Shown: positions 45,382 through 57,400 of the stretch, piece after piece
How the letters are laid out: each line of letters opens with the position of its first letter
Position numbering within the stretch: position 1 is the stretch's first letter
Source: Closterium sp. NIES-65
Lineage: Eukaryota > Streptophyta > Zygnematophyceae > Desmidiales > Closteriaceae
Length of the DNA stretch: 64,000 nt
NCBI GenBank assembly: GCA_948144175.1
Contig: CANXME010002655.1
Span: forward strand, 1-64,000
Direction of reading: 5' to 3'
The notes under the pieces: model-generated
Database searches by the model: none
Told to the model about the DNA's origin: nothing
Seen by the model: only the letters and a program-made list of their open reading frames with translations
Program-made: the position numbers and the translations under genes

Positions 45382-47956
45382 AGGAGGAGAAGCGGCAGCA
45401 GCATCGCTCAGGACGTCAGACTCGTGGGGTAGAGCATGCATCCGCCTCAGCACGAGCAGGAGTTTGGATTCGAGTAGAAACAGCAGCAGCAGCGGCGGCA
45501 GCGGCAGTGGCAGCGGCAGCGGCAGCGGCATTGCAGAAGTTATCGCGTGCATGCAGGGCGAGGCATTTACAGGAGGCGCATGTAGACAAAGCATCCGTAG
45601 CAAACCTCAGGAATGCGTGCATATGCGGAAGCCGCAAGAGCATGAGGCACATGGGTCAGGAGGCCTCCTTGGGATTGCCACGTGTCCAACGACATTCCCT
45701 CCTGTCCCTCCAATCCCTCCGCTTGTTGAACCATGCACCTGCAGCTGGGACTGGCTATTTCTAAGGCTGTTGATGCTGTTGTTGTGGGCCCTTTAACATG
45801 TGCCAAATTGTGTAGATAAAATACGTCAAATCAATTTGCCATGCATACTACGAGCAGCAATAAGCTTCTTCAGGATGACTTTTTGAGTTGCCTACAAAAT
45901 GATTGGTTTGTCAATCTGGCATGTACTGTACATGCTATCTTCCATCTCTTCAAGCAAAAAAGACGTGTGCAACATGCATGCAGGCCTCATTTCATTTCCA
46001 CTATCCAATTCAAAGCAGGAAAACACAATCTTGAGCTTATCAGCCAAAAAAACAAACACTTGCTCACAAGGGTAATGTACCACACTGCGGTCTGTTTTAG
46101 ACTGTTAACGGACATCATGGGATGGAGACCCACCCATGCCAAAGCCAACCACCACAAGGTCGGCCCAAAACATTTTTTTACTAAAAAATTGGTAAGCTAA
46201 TGGAGCCGGGTCTGATGCACAACTTTTGTGTGCTCTGCTCCATGTGGTGGTGACATGGTAGCTGTCACAGCCTGCAAAAAGTTAGTCCAAGAGCATCCTC
46301 CCACCCAGCTGCAAGAATACCAACCTGATACAAGTACTGAATCAGTATTGGATACCAACATGATACTTAATACAGAATGAATACCTCACTACCGAATTAA
46401 TACTGACCTGATAGCTTAATACCGAATGAATACTGACCTGATACCTCAATACCGAGTGATTACTGCCCTGATACCTCAATACTGAAAGAAACCGAGCTGA
46501 TACTGACCCGAATACCGAATGAATACTGAACTGACTATTGCCCTCAGTATCTCTAACTCTGCGGTATAGAAACTTGTTCAGGGAGGTACGAGACATTTAC
46601 AAATGGTTACCAAGAACAGTTCCAGTTTAAACCGCACCCATCCTCTCCTGTTCTGTTTCCCATTTTAAAGCTTCAAGCTAACATCAGAAGCAGCAATATG
46701 GCTGAGCTGATTGCGAGGTGATTTTCTTTGTTTTTCTCAAAAGTCACCGAAGCTCACCTCATTGCGGGCCAGCAGCTCAGTTAGTGTCAGAATCCGTCAG
46801 AAGTCGCATTCAACGAAAGGTTTGACTCACTGAGGGGAGGGGGGGTGAGAGGGAGAGGATGAGGTGGAGAGAACGGGGCGTGGGGAGGGTGAAGGGGCAG
46901 GGAGAGGGTGAGTGCTGAGGTAAGGGATATGGGGCATGGAGCGATAAATGAGTCATGATTTTCAGGCCATGAGCTGCAATTATGGTCACAGTGCTTACTG
47001 GTGATGCTTAAATGCCCATAGAAAGGCATACAGAGTCACAAGCATAGTTAACAGTGTGCCACATGCGTTTTACATGGGAAGAAGGAAACGTCTCCTCGGC
47101 GAGGAGATTGAACATAATGTGAAAGAGATCATGCCCAACTGACACACTCATGCCAAATGACACTTTCATGCATGCAAGTGCCTCTTGTAGCATGTCTATG
47201 TGCCAGATCTAGTGCGTTAAGTCAGAATGGGCGGGCGTCTGAGACACAGCTAGCCAGAAGTTCATAGCGAGGAAGCATAACCAGGCTGCTCACTAGAAAG
47301 GAGGGGACAAGTGGCGAGATGAGATGGTTTGGTGGAGCACCAAACCCTAGGTCGCAACCTCCACGACCATTACCAAAGCACCCACCCCTTCGCTAGCAGC
47401 TGCGATTCTGGAATTTGCGCTAATCACGAACAGGTGCGAAGATTGCTCACCACCAGAACACCAACAAAGGAGAGTGCGCGAAGTTACACGACTTCATACG
47501 CAATGTTAGCAGGTGTATTTTGTAGAAATCTGATGCTTTGGAAGCTATGTTGCCACATTACGTATATCTAATGAGCCAGTATAATATGCAACCTGCTTAA
47601 ATAATGTTCCAACTAATCCCGCGCGGAAAATTACAACCTGGCATTAGGCTGTCAGGAAAGTTAGTTCCCGTATATCGCATAGTTCGGCATGGTTCACCTA
47701 CTCAAATGTCATAATGATACTTGAATCACCACATGTTTTCTGAGAAAAGCCCGGCCACGCATGAAGGCTAAGGCAAAACATACTAACCAGATAAAAACGT
47801 ATTCACAAGGCCTACGAATGGTGCACACAGGGCACTCGCGCACCATAAAAGGGGGAAACAAATTTACAATGAAATAAATAACACCAGTCCACCCTTTCAA
47901 CGGGTGCATGAGGTGTGGGTGGGGTGAAAGTCACTTCTCTTCCGTACTGACTCATG
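45382..47956. other. Intergenic region between the HECT ligase and the GH31 gene
   Basis: The HECT ligase (+) and GH31 (-) genes converge here. A GCGGCA/CAGCAG-rich patch at 45479-45535 should be 3' UTR. About 46330-46545 contains degenerate units of an AATACTGACCTGATACCTCA type. A 119-codon open frame at 45841-46200 matches nothing I know. I see no RNA gene or element. Confidence 0.5.
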
Positions 47957-50900
47957 TCAGCATTTCACTGTTTGTGTCGCTGAACCCTCCGCAAGAGCCT
48001 CGCTATCAGCAATCACCAGCGCTGCGTCTTCTATCCGGACGGGCACCGGCACCATTGCGCTTGCGTGGTCTGCCACCTCCTGCCCGCCCTCCTGGTTTGG
48101 TGACGCAATGTCGGTCGGCACGACTCGGCAGTATATGGGGATGATGTGCAGAGGCGCTTCCACATCCTCCAGCCAGGTGGGGCCTTCAAACGTGTTGGAC
48201 GGGTTCAGCAGCTCGCACCACGTGCCTCTGAAGAAGGGGCGACATGGGGAGAGAGAAGAAGAGAGATTGAGCAATTGGGGTAGTGGTGAGTACAATGAGA
48301 GTGTTAGGGAAGGGGAAGGAAAAGAGAGTACAAGAAGGGTTAGCATAGCAGGAGCATGGAGAAGTGAACACGTGCTTTAAACTCACTTGGGGAGGTAGAC
48401 GTCGCGCTTCTTCTGCCCCTTGACCACCACGGGAGCCACCACGATGTCATCGCCTATCGCAAACTGGTCGTCTATGGGGAACGTCTGGAAGGTGAGGTGG
48501 GAGTGGGGGGGATGAGAGAGGATGAGGGGGGAAGCAGATGATGAGAAGGCTGGAGTAGCCGGAGGGACCGAGGAAGATTTGAGAAGGAGAATGAGCGGAG
48601 GCTTACAAGGCACAAAGCTATACTTTGATCTGCTACATCACAGCAGTGCCTTCCTGTAGCTCAAAGACCAATCCATGCCATGTGCAGGCACGGGTGCAAG
48701 TGGGGTGCAGTGCGGTGCAGTAAGGTGAGGCGAGGTGCAGTGGCAGGGAACGCACCTCAGCATCGTCGGGGTCGAGCCACCACATGGGGCGGCACACGGG
48801 GGCGAGGGCCTTGGAGCATGCATCCTCCATGAGGCTGAATATGGTGCCCGCTACCTTCTCCCTCAGCTGCTCAAAATGTACAGTAGGGAGGACAGGAGGG
48901 GAGAGAGTTAGTCTACAGCCATCACATGCATCATTGACAAGAGAGAAGCTGGTGCAACCATGCCTCTTCTCTCTCCATTCCCGTCCCACCGCCCCTATGC
49001 TCACCTCGAGCACGGCCTTGCAGAGGCGGTCGGCCTCCTTGCTGAGGTCCCAGGGGGCGATGGAGAACTGCATGGCCGGCATGAGCGCGTTCGCCTGCGC
49101 CCACCGCACCAGCAGCTCCACGTCTGGCTTGTTGCCAAAGTACGCGTTGCCCCCCACCATGTCGGGTAAACAGAACGGGTACCCCAGAATCCCCGACGTG
49201 AGCAGCGTGGGAATCACGCTCCTTAGCCCGTTCCCCGTGCTCCACGTGGAAAACCGATCGCCCATTCTGGTTAACAGCGGCACGCTGCTGGTCTTGTGCC
49301 CGGTCCGAACCTCCGCGTAGCTGAACTGCGACGCCACCTCTTGCACGTACAGCCGTGTGTATTCCACCGGGGTGACGATCGGCTTGTGCGTAACGAAATG
49401 CGGCGGCAGGAAGCACGGCTCCCCCGCGTCAAACTTAAAGCCGTCGATGAGATAATCTGCTTGCAGGCGCTTGAGGCGCCCCACGAACCAGGCCACGGCC
49501 TCGGGGTTGGTCACGTCGAGGGCCGCTGCTGGCACGGGCTGCCACCACTTGAAGAAGCCCGGCTTGAGCCCCTTGGTGGCCGGTGCACTGGATGAGATGA
49601 AGTAGCCTCTGTGGCGCGACAGGAGGGGTGGACAACGGCGGAGAGAGGTGTGAGAACAGAAGTTGGGACGACAGCAGAAGAGAATGGTATGGATGAAACT
49701 TGGTACTCAAACAGAGGGGCTGCTAGGTGTGAATTGCTCAGGGGCACTTACTTGGGTGCTCCTTCCTGGTAGGCGGCGGAAGCTTCCTCCACGAAGGGCA
49801 TGATCCAGAGCGTCACCTTAAAGCCCAACGCGTGCAGCATCTCCACCATAGCCTGCTCTCATGGACAGAGCGGCAGACAGAGCAACAAGCAGAGATGAGC
49901 AAGGGGATTTGAGAGGGAGTTGAGAGGTTTACAGGCGTGTGCAGCATGATGAGAAGGTGGTGAATGCGAAATGTACCAAGAGCAGGCAAGCAGCACGGTG
50001 GTGCTCACCTTGGGGTTGGGGAACTTGACGGGGTCGAAGTCAAAGTCGCCGTACTTGGTCTGCCACTTGTCGTCAATCTCCATGACGGACCGGGACAGCC
50101 CGCGCCCCACGATCTCATGCGCGAACTGCTCCACCTTGGCCTGCGTCACGTTGGCGTGGTACCGCGCCCACGTCGTCCAGATCGGTGCATCCACCATCTC
50201 CCTCGGCGGGGGATTCGCCGGGCGCGGGAGGGTCTCCAGCGCGGCTTCCGCTGCTTGCTTGACGTTTGCAGTGGCGCACAGGGCGAACTGGAGACTCAGG
50301 CGCTGGTCTGAAGGGGTGATGGGGGGGTTGTGACGGATGGGGGAGTGAGGGGTGAGGGGATGAGAGGGCAAAGAAACTTATCCAGATCTGCCCAGATTTG
50401 CCTAGATGGGCCCATTGCCCAGATTTGTCCAGATTTGTCCAGATTTGCCCAGATTTGTCCAGATTTGCCCAGATCTGCCCAGATTTGCCTGTAGCTAACT
50501 ATGGAAGGTCAATCTACGAGCCACTCTGACAAAGCTCACCTTTGTCCTGCTCCTCCTTCCACATGGCGGGCATCCAGTCGCGGAGCGGGTGCAGCATCTC
50601 CACCGTGCGGTAGCTCGCCCGCGCCTGCAGGCGCAGCATGCCGTCCCCCGTACCGTTCTCCACCGCAGGCAGCGACTCCCGCGCCAGGTTCTGCACGCCC
50701 GTGCCCCAGGAGCGCTGGATCCAGCCGTCGTGGGGGCCCACGTGGGGCGCGTTCAGCCCCACGTGCAGGAAGGGCGTGTCCGGATTGGCCAGCACGAGCA
50801 GCCCACGTGAGGTCATCCACTGCGGGGCGAGCAGCGTGTTGGTGCCGTTTGGCCCGTTGTCAAAGGGGAAGAACGGACCCATCTCGAACTGGCCGCGGTT

Positions 50901-52423
50901 GAGCGGCCAGTGCTGGCGCATGTAGTGCCCCCCGCCGAACCAGTACCCCGCGGTGCGCATGTCCAGCTCCACCTCCGCCATTCCGCGCGCCTCCTCCTCC
51001 GCGTGCTGCGCCACGCTGAACTCGCACACGAACCCGCACGCCAGCTTCTGTTGGTGGGGGTGGGCACGCATACGGATGGGTACGCATGGGGTGGGAACAT
51101 TAGAACAGGGACGGATACACTGAATCCTAGCACGGATCCGCACGCCCGGGGATGGTTGCCTCAGAGTCTAACCTTGTCTCAGGAGGTGGGATCCTCACCT
51201 TGGCCCAGGAGGGGTCGGAGGCTCACCTTGGCCCAGGAGGGGTCGGAGGCGGGGTTGCCGTGGTCGCGGTCGAACGGCAGCGCCGACAGATCGCCCTTCT
51301 CCACGCCCGCAGGGTTCGCCGCCACCACGCGCAGCGCAGAGCCGTTGATCCACTTCAGCTGGACGGCCCCGATCGACTCGTCCAGCACGGTGATCTCGCA
51401 CGACTCGATATAGTCACGGCAGGTGTCAGGAAGGGAGACTCTCCCCGCGGTGATGAGAACAGGCACACCGTCCTTGACGCGCCGTAGCTCCATCAGCCCG
51501 TCCGCGCGCAGCCGCAGATGCTCCGCTCCGTTAAAGATGTCCACTCGCCCCGGATGTACTTTAACGCGTACACGGTCGTCGAGGCCGGACAGGCTGCCGG
51601 TGCTGCTCACGCGGCTGAACCCTCCCTCGCTGCTGACATCGTCCCCACTGCTGCTGATGCTGCTGCTGAGACTCACTGCGTCGTACAGCCGCTCCTCTTC
51701 CTCATCCTCGTCGTCTTCTGTAAAGAACAGCGCGTCGTCAGCACCGCCAACAACGCCGCCAGAAGCGGGGAAAAGCAGGGAGGGGGAGGAGAGCAGGTTG
51801 ATATCAGCGTCGGGAGTCAGCAGACCGCCTAGGGAATTAGCTAGGCCCCAAAGGCCGCCGTTAGTGTTGCTTCTGCTGCCTTGGGGCTTATCGGTCGGTA
51901 CTGCCACGGCTTTCAAGGGCTTACCGGTTCCGCACACGTTGCACGGCCCGCGCTTGGCTGACCGCTGTCTGGCCGATCCGTTGACTGATCCGTTGGGACC
52001 GTTTGAGCCCTCATGATGACGCCGTCCAGCTGGCAGCAGGCCCGCCACGTGGCAGTCGCATTCGAGGACGGCGACGGATTGCTTGCTGGTAACGGGTTTG
52101 TCTTCTAGCGAGGTAGAAGCTGTTGCGTCGGCAAGTATTGTGTATATCGGGTACGGAGGCGGCTTCCGCTGCGTCCTGCCGCCGTAGTATTGCTTCAGAG
52201 CAGGTCCGAAGATTAGTCTCTTGGACGGCCGGCAAGTGAGCGAGTTGCGTGAGGCGAGAGACGACGGCTGATTGGACGCGAGCCGAAGCGTGCACCTGGG
52301 ATGGCATGTCACGGACGCGCACGCTGACGCCATCTGTCCCGGCCCGCGTTTGCTTGCGCAGTTGACGCAGGCCCGTGTGAGGTTGGAAACGCCGGGAGCG
52401 CGAATGGCGGCCGATATCGCCAT
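47957..52423 (-). CDS. Glycoside hydrolase family 31 protein, MYORG-like
   Basis: Eight minus-strand exons with agreeing phases: 52423-51227, 51047-50540, 50307-50009, 49852-49752, 49608-49005, 48869-48756, 48484-48387 and 48227-47957, giving 1063 residues. ATG 52423 opens a leader that may be an organelle or secretory peptide, followed by an N-terminal region of about 400 residues with an acidic/Ser patch. GH31 signatures: PIWTTWARY, EIDDKWQTKYGDFDFDPVKFP, GFKVTLWIMPF, the nucleophile Asp in IDGFKFDAGEP, and the likely acid/base Asp in RMGDRFSTW, then MWWLDPDD and IGDDIVVAPVV. This pattern is closest to the myogenesis-regulating glycosidase branch, which acts on alpha-linked sugars. Substrate and compartment here are not readable. 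The C-terminal beta-sandwich is present, so the gene looks whole. Confidence 0.93.
50391..50492 (+). repeat. 11-bp tandem repeat, CCAGATTTGYC unit
   Basis: About nine imperfect units in a GH31 intron (plus-strand reading). Confidence 0.85.
51199..51254 (-). repeat. Tandem duplication of the GH31 exon 1 donor
   Basis: GACCCCTCCTGGGCCAAG/GTGAG occurs twice, 28 bp apart. Donors fall at 51226 and 51198, so the two possible exon ends differ by 28 nt. Only the first keeps frame with exon 2. Confidence 0.88.
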
Positions 52424-54403
52424 GGCGGATCCGAGAGAGGGAGCTGAACAGGAGATCTGCGCAGAAGTGGCGGAGATAATAGGTGCTGCTAAGAAATCTA
52501 AAGATAGTAAAGTGCTAGCAATATTAGATAAGTCCGTGTCCTCGTGAATAGGACGACGGTCTAAAGCTGATTCTCGACTAGGCGCCAGATTGGAACACGG
52601 AATGATACGATCGCTGAATGCTTGAAGAGAACTTGATCATTGGTTAACGCAGATAGAACGGGAAACACGGGAAAGGAAGCCATGATCATACGAATTTATG
52701 AGCCAAACTGATCGATCACAATGGTTGTTGAATGATGTGCAAGTGTAAGTGCCGATTCGAAAAGTATCAGTGAGTTAGTGCTGGTCCTTACGAATTCTGA
52801 TCTGAGGCCGAGAATCAACGAAGGAGCGGTCCGTGGCGGCTCGCCAGCGCGTCAGTGGAAGCTGCGAATGGTGGGAGAACCATTCACGCCGCCATAGGCA
52901 CACGCCGAGTCCGTCACAACCACTCCTGGGCAAAAAGTGTTCATCAGCTGTTGGCCGTTTGACATCAGCTCGACCTCTTATGTCATCAGCTGACTCAAGG
53001 ATTGAGTCATGGTGAGTGAGAGAGGGAGGGGAGGGAGGAAGGAAACGGTGCAGTGAAGTGAGACAAGTGACAAGAGAAGTCCAGTGGAGTCCAGGGCAGG
53101 GAGCGATGGGACGGGAGGGAGGAGGGGAGTTGGACGGAATGGAATGGAATCCCTGAGGGTTATCTGTCTGACCGCCGATGACATCGGTGCTGACGTAGAG
53201 CCGCGTCATGCCTCGATAATGCCACCTCGATAGCTCCGGCACCTCAAGAGCTCCAGCGTGCCTACAGTGGTGGACGTGGCGTAAAGCGTTGTAAGGATGA
53301 GGGTGAGCTGGCCAGCTGGCGCGGTCTGGATTTTGGTCGCCCTGGGTCGGGTCGGATTGTTACAGTCAAAGAGTTGGGGATAGGAGCACATGATCTCGAA
53401 AACGCGCCAGGACTGGTTCTCCCGAATGTGTGTGTGTGGTGGTGGAGTGATCGTTTTGCATTTGACCAATCAGGGTCTCCGAATGCACCGCACTGAAATT
53501 CCCCGGCTCGAATCAAAACGTCGGAAATTGAGAGGGGTGATCGCACCGCGTTTTCTGATACCAAATCCAAGAGGTCATCCACATGTCCATTATCGATTCG
53601 TCTACATCTCGAAACTGCAAACTGAAGCCGAGGTGAACGACGCAACTCAGCGTCATGGTAGTGATGCTCCACTCCAGCGTGTATCAGTTGCGCTGGCAAC
53701 TGACACAATTTGACTGGATTGCGGGGAAAAGCAACCTCACCCGCGTAAAATATCTGGCCTTATTACCATATGATCTAGTGCTGGGTAGTTGTGGTGCGGT
53801 GTAGTTTGAACGTATATATTCTTAAAGTGACTCTATTAAATGCAGTGCATGATTCTCGTCTGGGAAACTACTACCTTTGATCCACAAACTAAATGTGTTC
53901 AGGCCTCACCTGCTATCCCTAGATGGTCCCTACAAATGAAATTAAGGACCCTCTATTGGTACGGTACTTCAAAGGCACTGCATCCAGCAGCAGCTTTCAC
54001 ATCATTCACACTTTCACCCTGTCAACTGTTCTATGGGACCACATACCGTATGTACGGTATCAGCTTTTTGAATGGAACAGGTGGATTCCTGTCAAGGCAC
54101 AGTTGGGTGGGTCAAACATAGTACGATATTGCAATCGAACAGCACAGTCCATGCTTGTGCTGTCTAGCCAAACCCTAACCACACAGAACAACCTGCATGC
54201 AAACCCCCCACGCACATAGCTGCAAAAATGTCACCACACACACAAACACGCAAAAAGAAGGAAAGTATACCCTCTGGCCTAAGTTTGTACTGGCCCCTTA
54301 CAGGGCAGGTGCTCACTTCAAGCCAAGTCAAGCGACACACAACACACTACATAACAAGCGTTAGAGAAAAGCCAGGGCAGCAAGAATCTGGCTCTGACCC
54401 CCC
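52424..54403. other. Intergenic region between the GH31 and rhodanese genes
   Basis: It should hold the GH31 promoter and the rhodanese 3' UTR. A 148-codon minus-strand open frame (53262-53708) and a 155-codon one (52775-53242) match nothing I recognise and show no convincing splice context. No RNA gene or element seen. Confidence 0.45.
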
Positions 54404-57400
54404 CTATGCATTGTCAACAGGCGATGTGGGGGTGCTGGTGGCGGTGCTGGGGGTGGGCTTGGGGGGCGAGGGTGGTGCAGCAGCTGCTTCAATCGCTGCT
54501 GGGGTAGAAGGGGTGGCTGGTGACTCAACAGCTGACTCTGCAGCAGCAGCAGCAGCAGCAGGGGCAGGGGCAGGGGCAGGCACATCAGAAGAGGGTGCGC
54601 TGCTCTCTGTTGGCGTTTCTCTCACCGTTGCACTCCCAGCTTCATCACGACTGGCATCACTTCTTTCTGCTCTCTCTGCTGCTGCTGCTGCTGGAGCTTC
54701 TGCTGCTGCTTCCAACACTGCTGATGATGGCTCCACTGTTGGTGCCTCTGCTGCTTCCAACACTGTTGCTGCTGCAGGTGCATCTGCTGGTGCAGCTGCC
54801 TCAGGTGCAACAGCGAGACTGCCGTTGTCAGTCTGAATCGCCACATCAGCAGCTGAGCTGGCAGCAGCAGCAGCAGGCACACTGGAAGCGTCAGGCGCCT
54901 TGCTCTCGCTCCCTCCTTCACCCTCCCCATCTGTGAGCTGCTTGGCGGCCTTGGGTGCTGCAGAGGCAGAAGAGGAGGTGCCGAGGGCCCACCCCGCTGC
55001 TGATGCTGCGAGAGAGAAGGGCGTGAGCAGTGCTCTGCAAGGCACGCAGGGAGAGAAGAGGGCCCAGCAAGGGGGGGACAGGGCGAGGAAGAGTGGGTGG
55101 AGAGAGCTAAGGATGAGAAGAGAAGGTCTGGCTTAGAACCTAAGTTGCAAAATACGCTCAGGACACTGTGCGTTTAGCGGATATATGCTAGCGTTTACAC
55201 TCTAAACGCTAAACGCAAGCTAATACGCTATACGCTTGCCAATTGTTTTTGGGGCAGCCTGACCGAAAAAAATGTGAATATACGGAAAGATGCGGGATTG
55301 CACGATGAGCATTTTGCCACCGTCAAATTCACGTCCGCGATTTGTGCAAGAGTGAACTGCAATTTCCGCGCTGATCGGCAATTTCCCTTCCCTGCAGATC
55401 CGCGCAGATAGAAGGTTCTTCCCGCAGAAGGGATGGGGGGAAAGACTCTCCCTATATCAACATCTTGTAGATCTGGACTGGAAGTGACGTGAAGACTGTA
55501 CAAATTTCAAATATCAAATTGGTTGGATGAGATAGATGCAATGCGGTGAAGATAGGTGATGGGAGGGGGAATTGGTTGGAGGCAACATTGGTGATGGGTG
55601 TGGGGCACGAATTCCAGCATTGGCGATGGTTTCCCTGTCCAGGATCTCTCCTACGCCTCCTCCTACACTCTAGCAATCATGCCTTGTGATTGCAAGCCCG
55701 AAGCAGAGCAGATTCGCGCAACGCTATTGCAGTCTATAGCCTACGAACTCTGCATCTTAACCCGATTTTGGGCCGAGTCAAGGGTGGTTATCTTGGAATG
55801 GAGAAAAACTTACCTCTGAAACATAACCCCTTAGATCCCCCCCCTCTACAATAGCCCGGGCGGATTTTTTTCCCTGCCCGGGAAAGTTTTTTTTCCTGCC
55901 CCAAAAAGCGTATGTCCAAATCGCTCCCTTACGCGTATGGCGTATATACGATACGCGTATATACGCTATAAGCGTATTTTGCAACTTAGCTTAGAACAGC
56001 CCGCAAATTATACTAGAAGGGAGAAGGCAACAATGGTGGCAATGTGGAACGATGGAGGTACCAATAAATGGTGGATGGGGATGGGGATGTTCAAGGTGCT
56101 GTTGTTGATGATGGTGTTGATTTGAACACTAGGCAGGTTCCTGTGGCAGTTACAGTGCTTGTCGGAAAAAGAAAGAAAGAAAAGAAGATGCGTACATTCC
56201 AGTTTGCACGCCTGCCTCTGCCTCACATAGCCTTCCTCACACATGTCCACTCCACACACACTCATCACATGTCCACTCCACACACACTCACCACATGTCC
56301 ACTCCACACACACTCACCACATGTCCACTCCACACACACTCACCACATGTCCACTCCACACACACTCACCACATGTCCACTCCACACACACTCACCACAT
56401 GTCCACTCCACACACACTCACCAAATGTCCACTCCACACACTCACCACATGTCCACTCCACACACACTCACCACATGTCCACTCCACACACACTCACCAC
56501 ATGTCCACTCCACACACACTCACCACATGTCCACTCCACACACACTCACCAAATGTCCACTCCACACACTCACCACATGTCCACTCCACACACACTCACC
56601 ACATGTCCACTCCACACACACTTACCACATGTCCACTCCACACACACTCACCACATGTCCACTCCACACACACTCACCACATGTCCACTCCACACACACT
56701 CACCACATGTCCACTCCACACACACTCACCACATGTCCACTCCACACACACTCACCACATGTCCACTCCACACACACTCACCACATGTCCACTCCACACA
56801 CACTCACCACATGTCCCTCCACACACACTCACCACATGTCCCCTCCACACACACTCACATCATGTCCCCTCGACACACACTCACATGTCCCCTCCACACA
56901 CACCCACCACATGTCCCCCCCACACACACTCATATGTACCCTCCACACACACTCACGTTATGTCCCCTCCACACACACTCACCACATGTCCCCTCCACAC
57001 ACACTCACCACATGTCCACTCCACACCCACTCACCACATGTCCACCCCACACACACTCACCACATGTCCACTCCAAACACACTCCCCTGATGTCCCCTCC
57101 ACACACACTCGCCACATGTCCCCTCCACTCACACTCACCACATGTCCCCTCCACTCCCTTCACTCACCGCACGTCCCGCTGAAGGTACTCCTTGGTCTCG
57201 TATGTCTTGACTCGCAGGTAAATCAGCTGCACCACTGCCAGCACCCCCAGCAGCTGCAGCAATGCCAACACACACAACACACACCATACCCTAACACGCA
57301 TGCACAGCACATTCCCTCCCATCACTCACAGCACGTCCCCTCTACACACACCGTATTCACTTTACTCACCGCATTCCCTTCACTCACCGCACGTCCCGCT

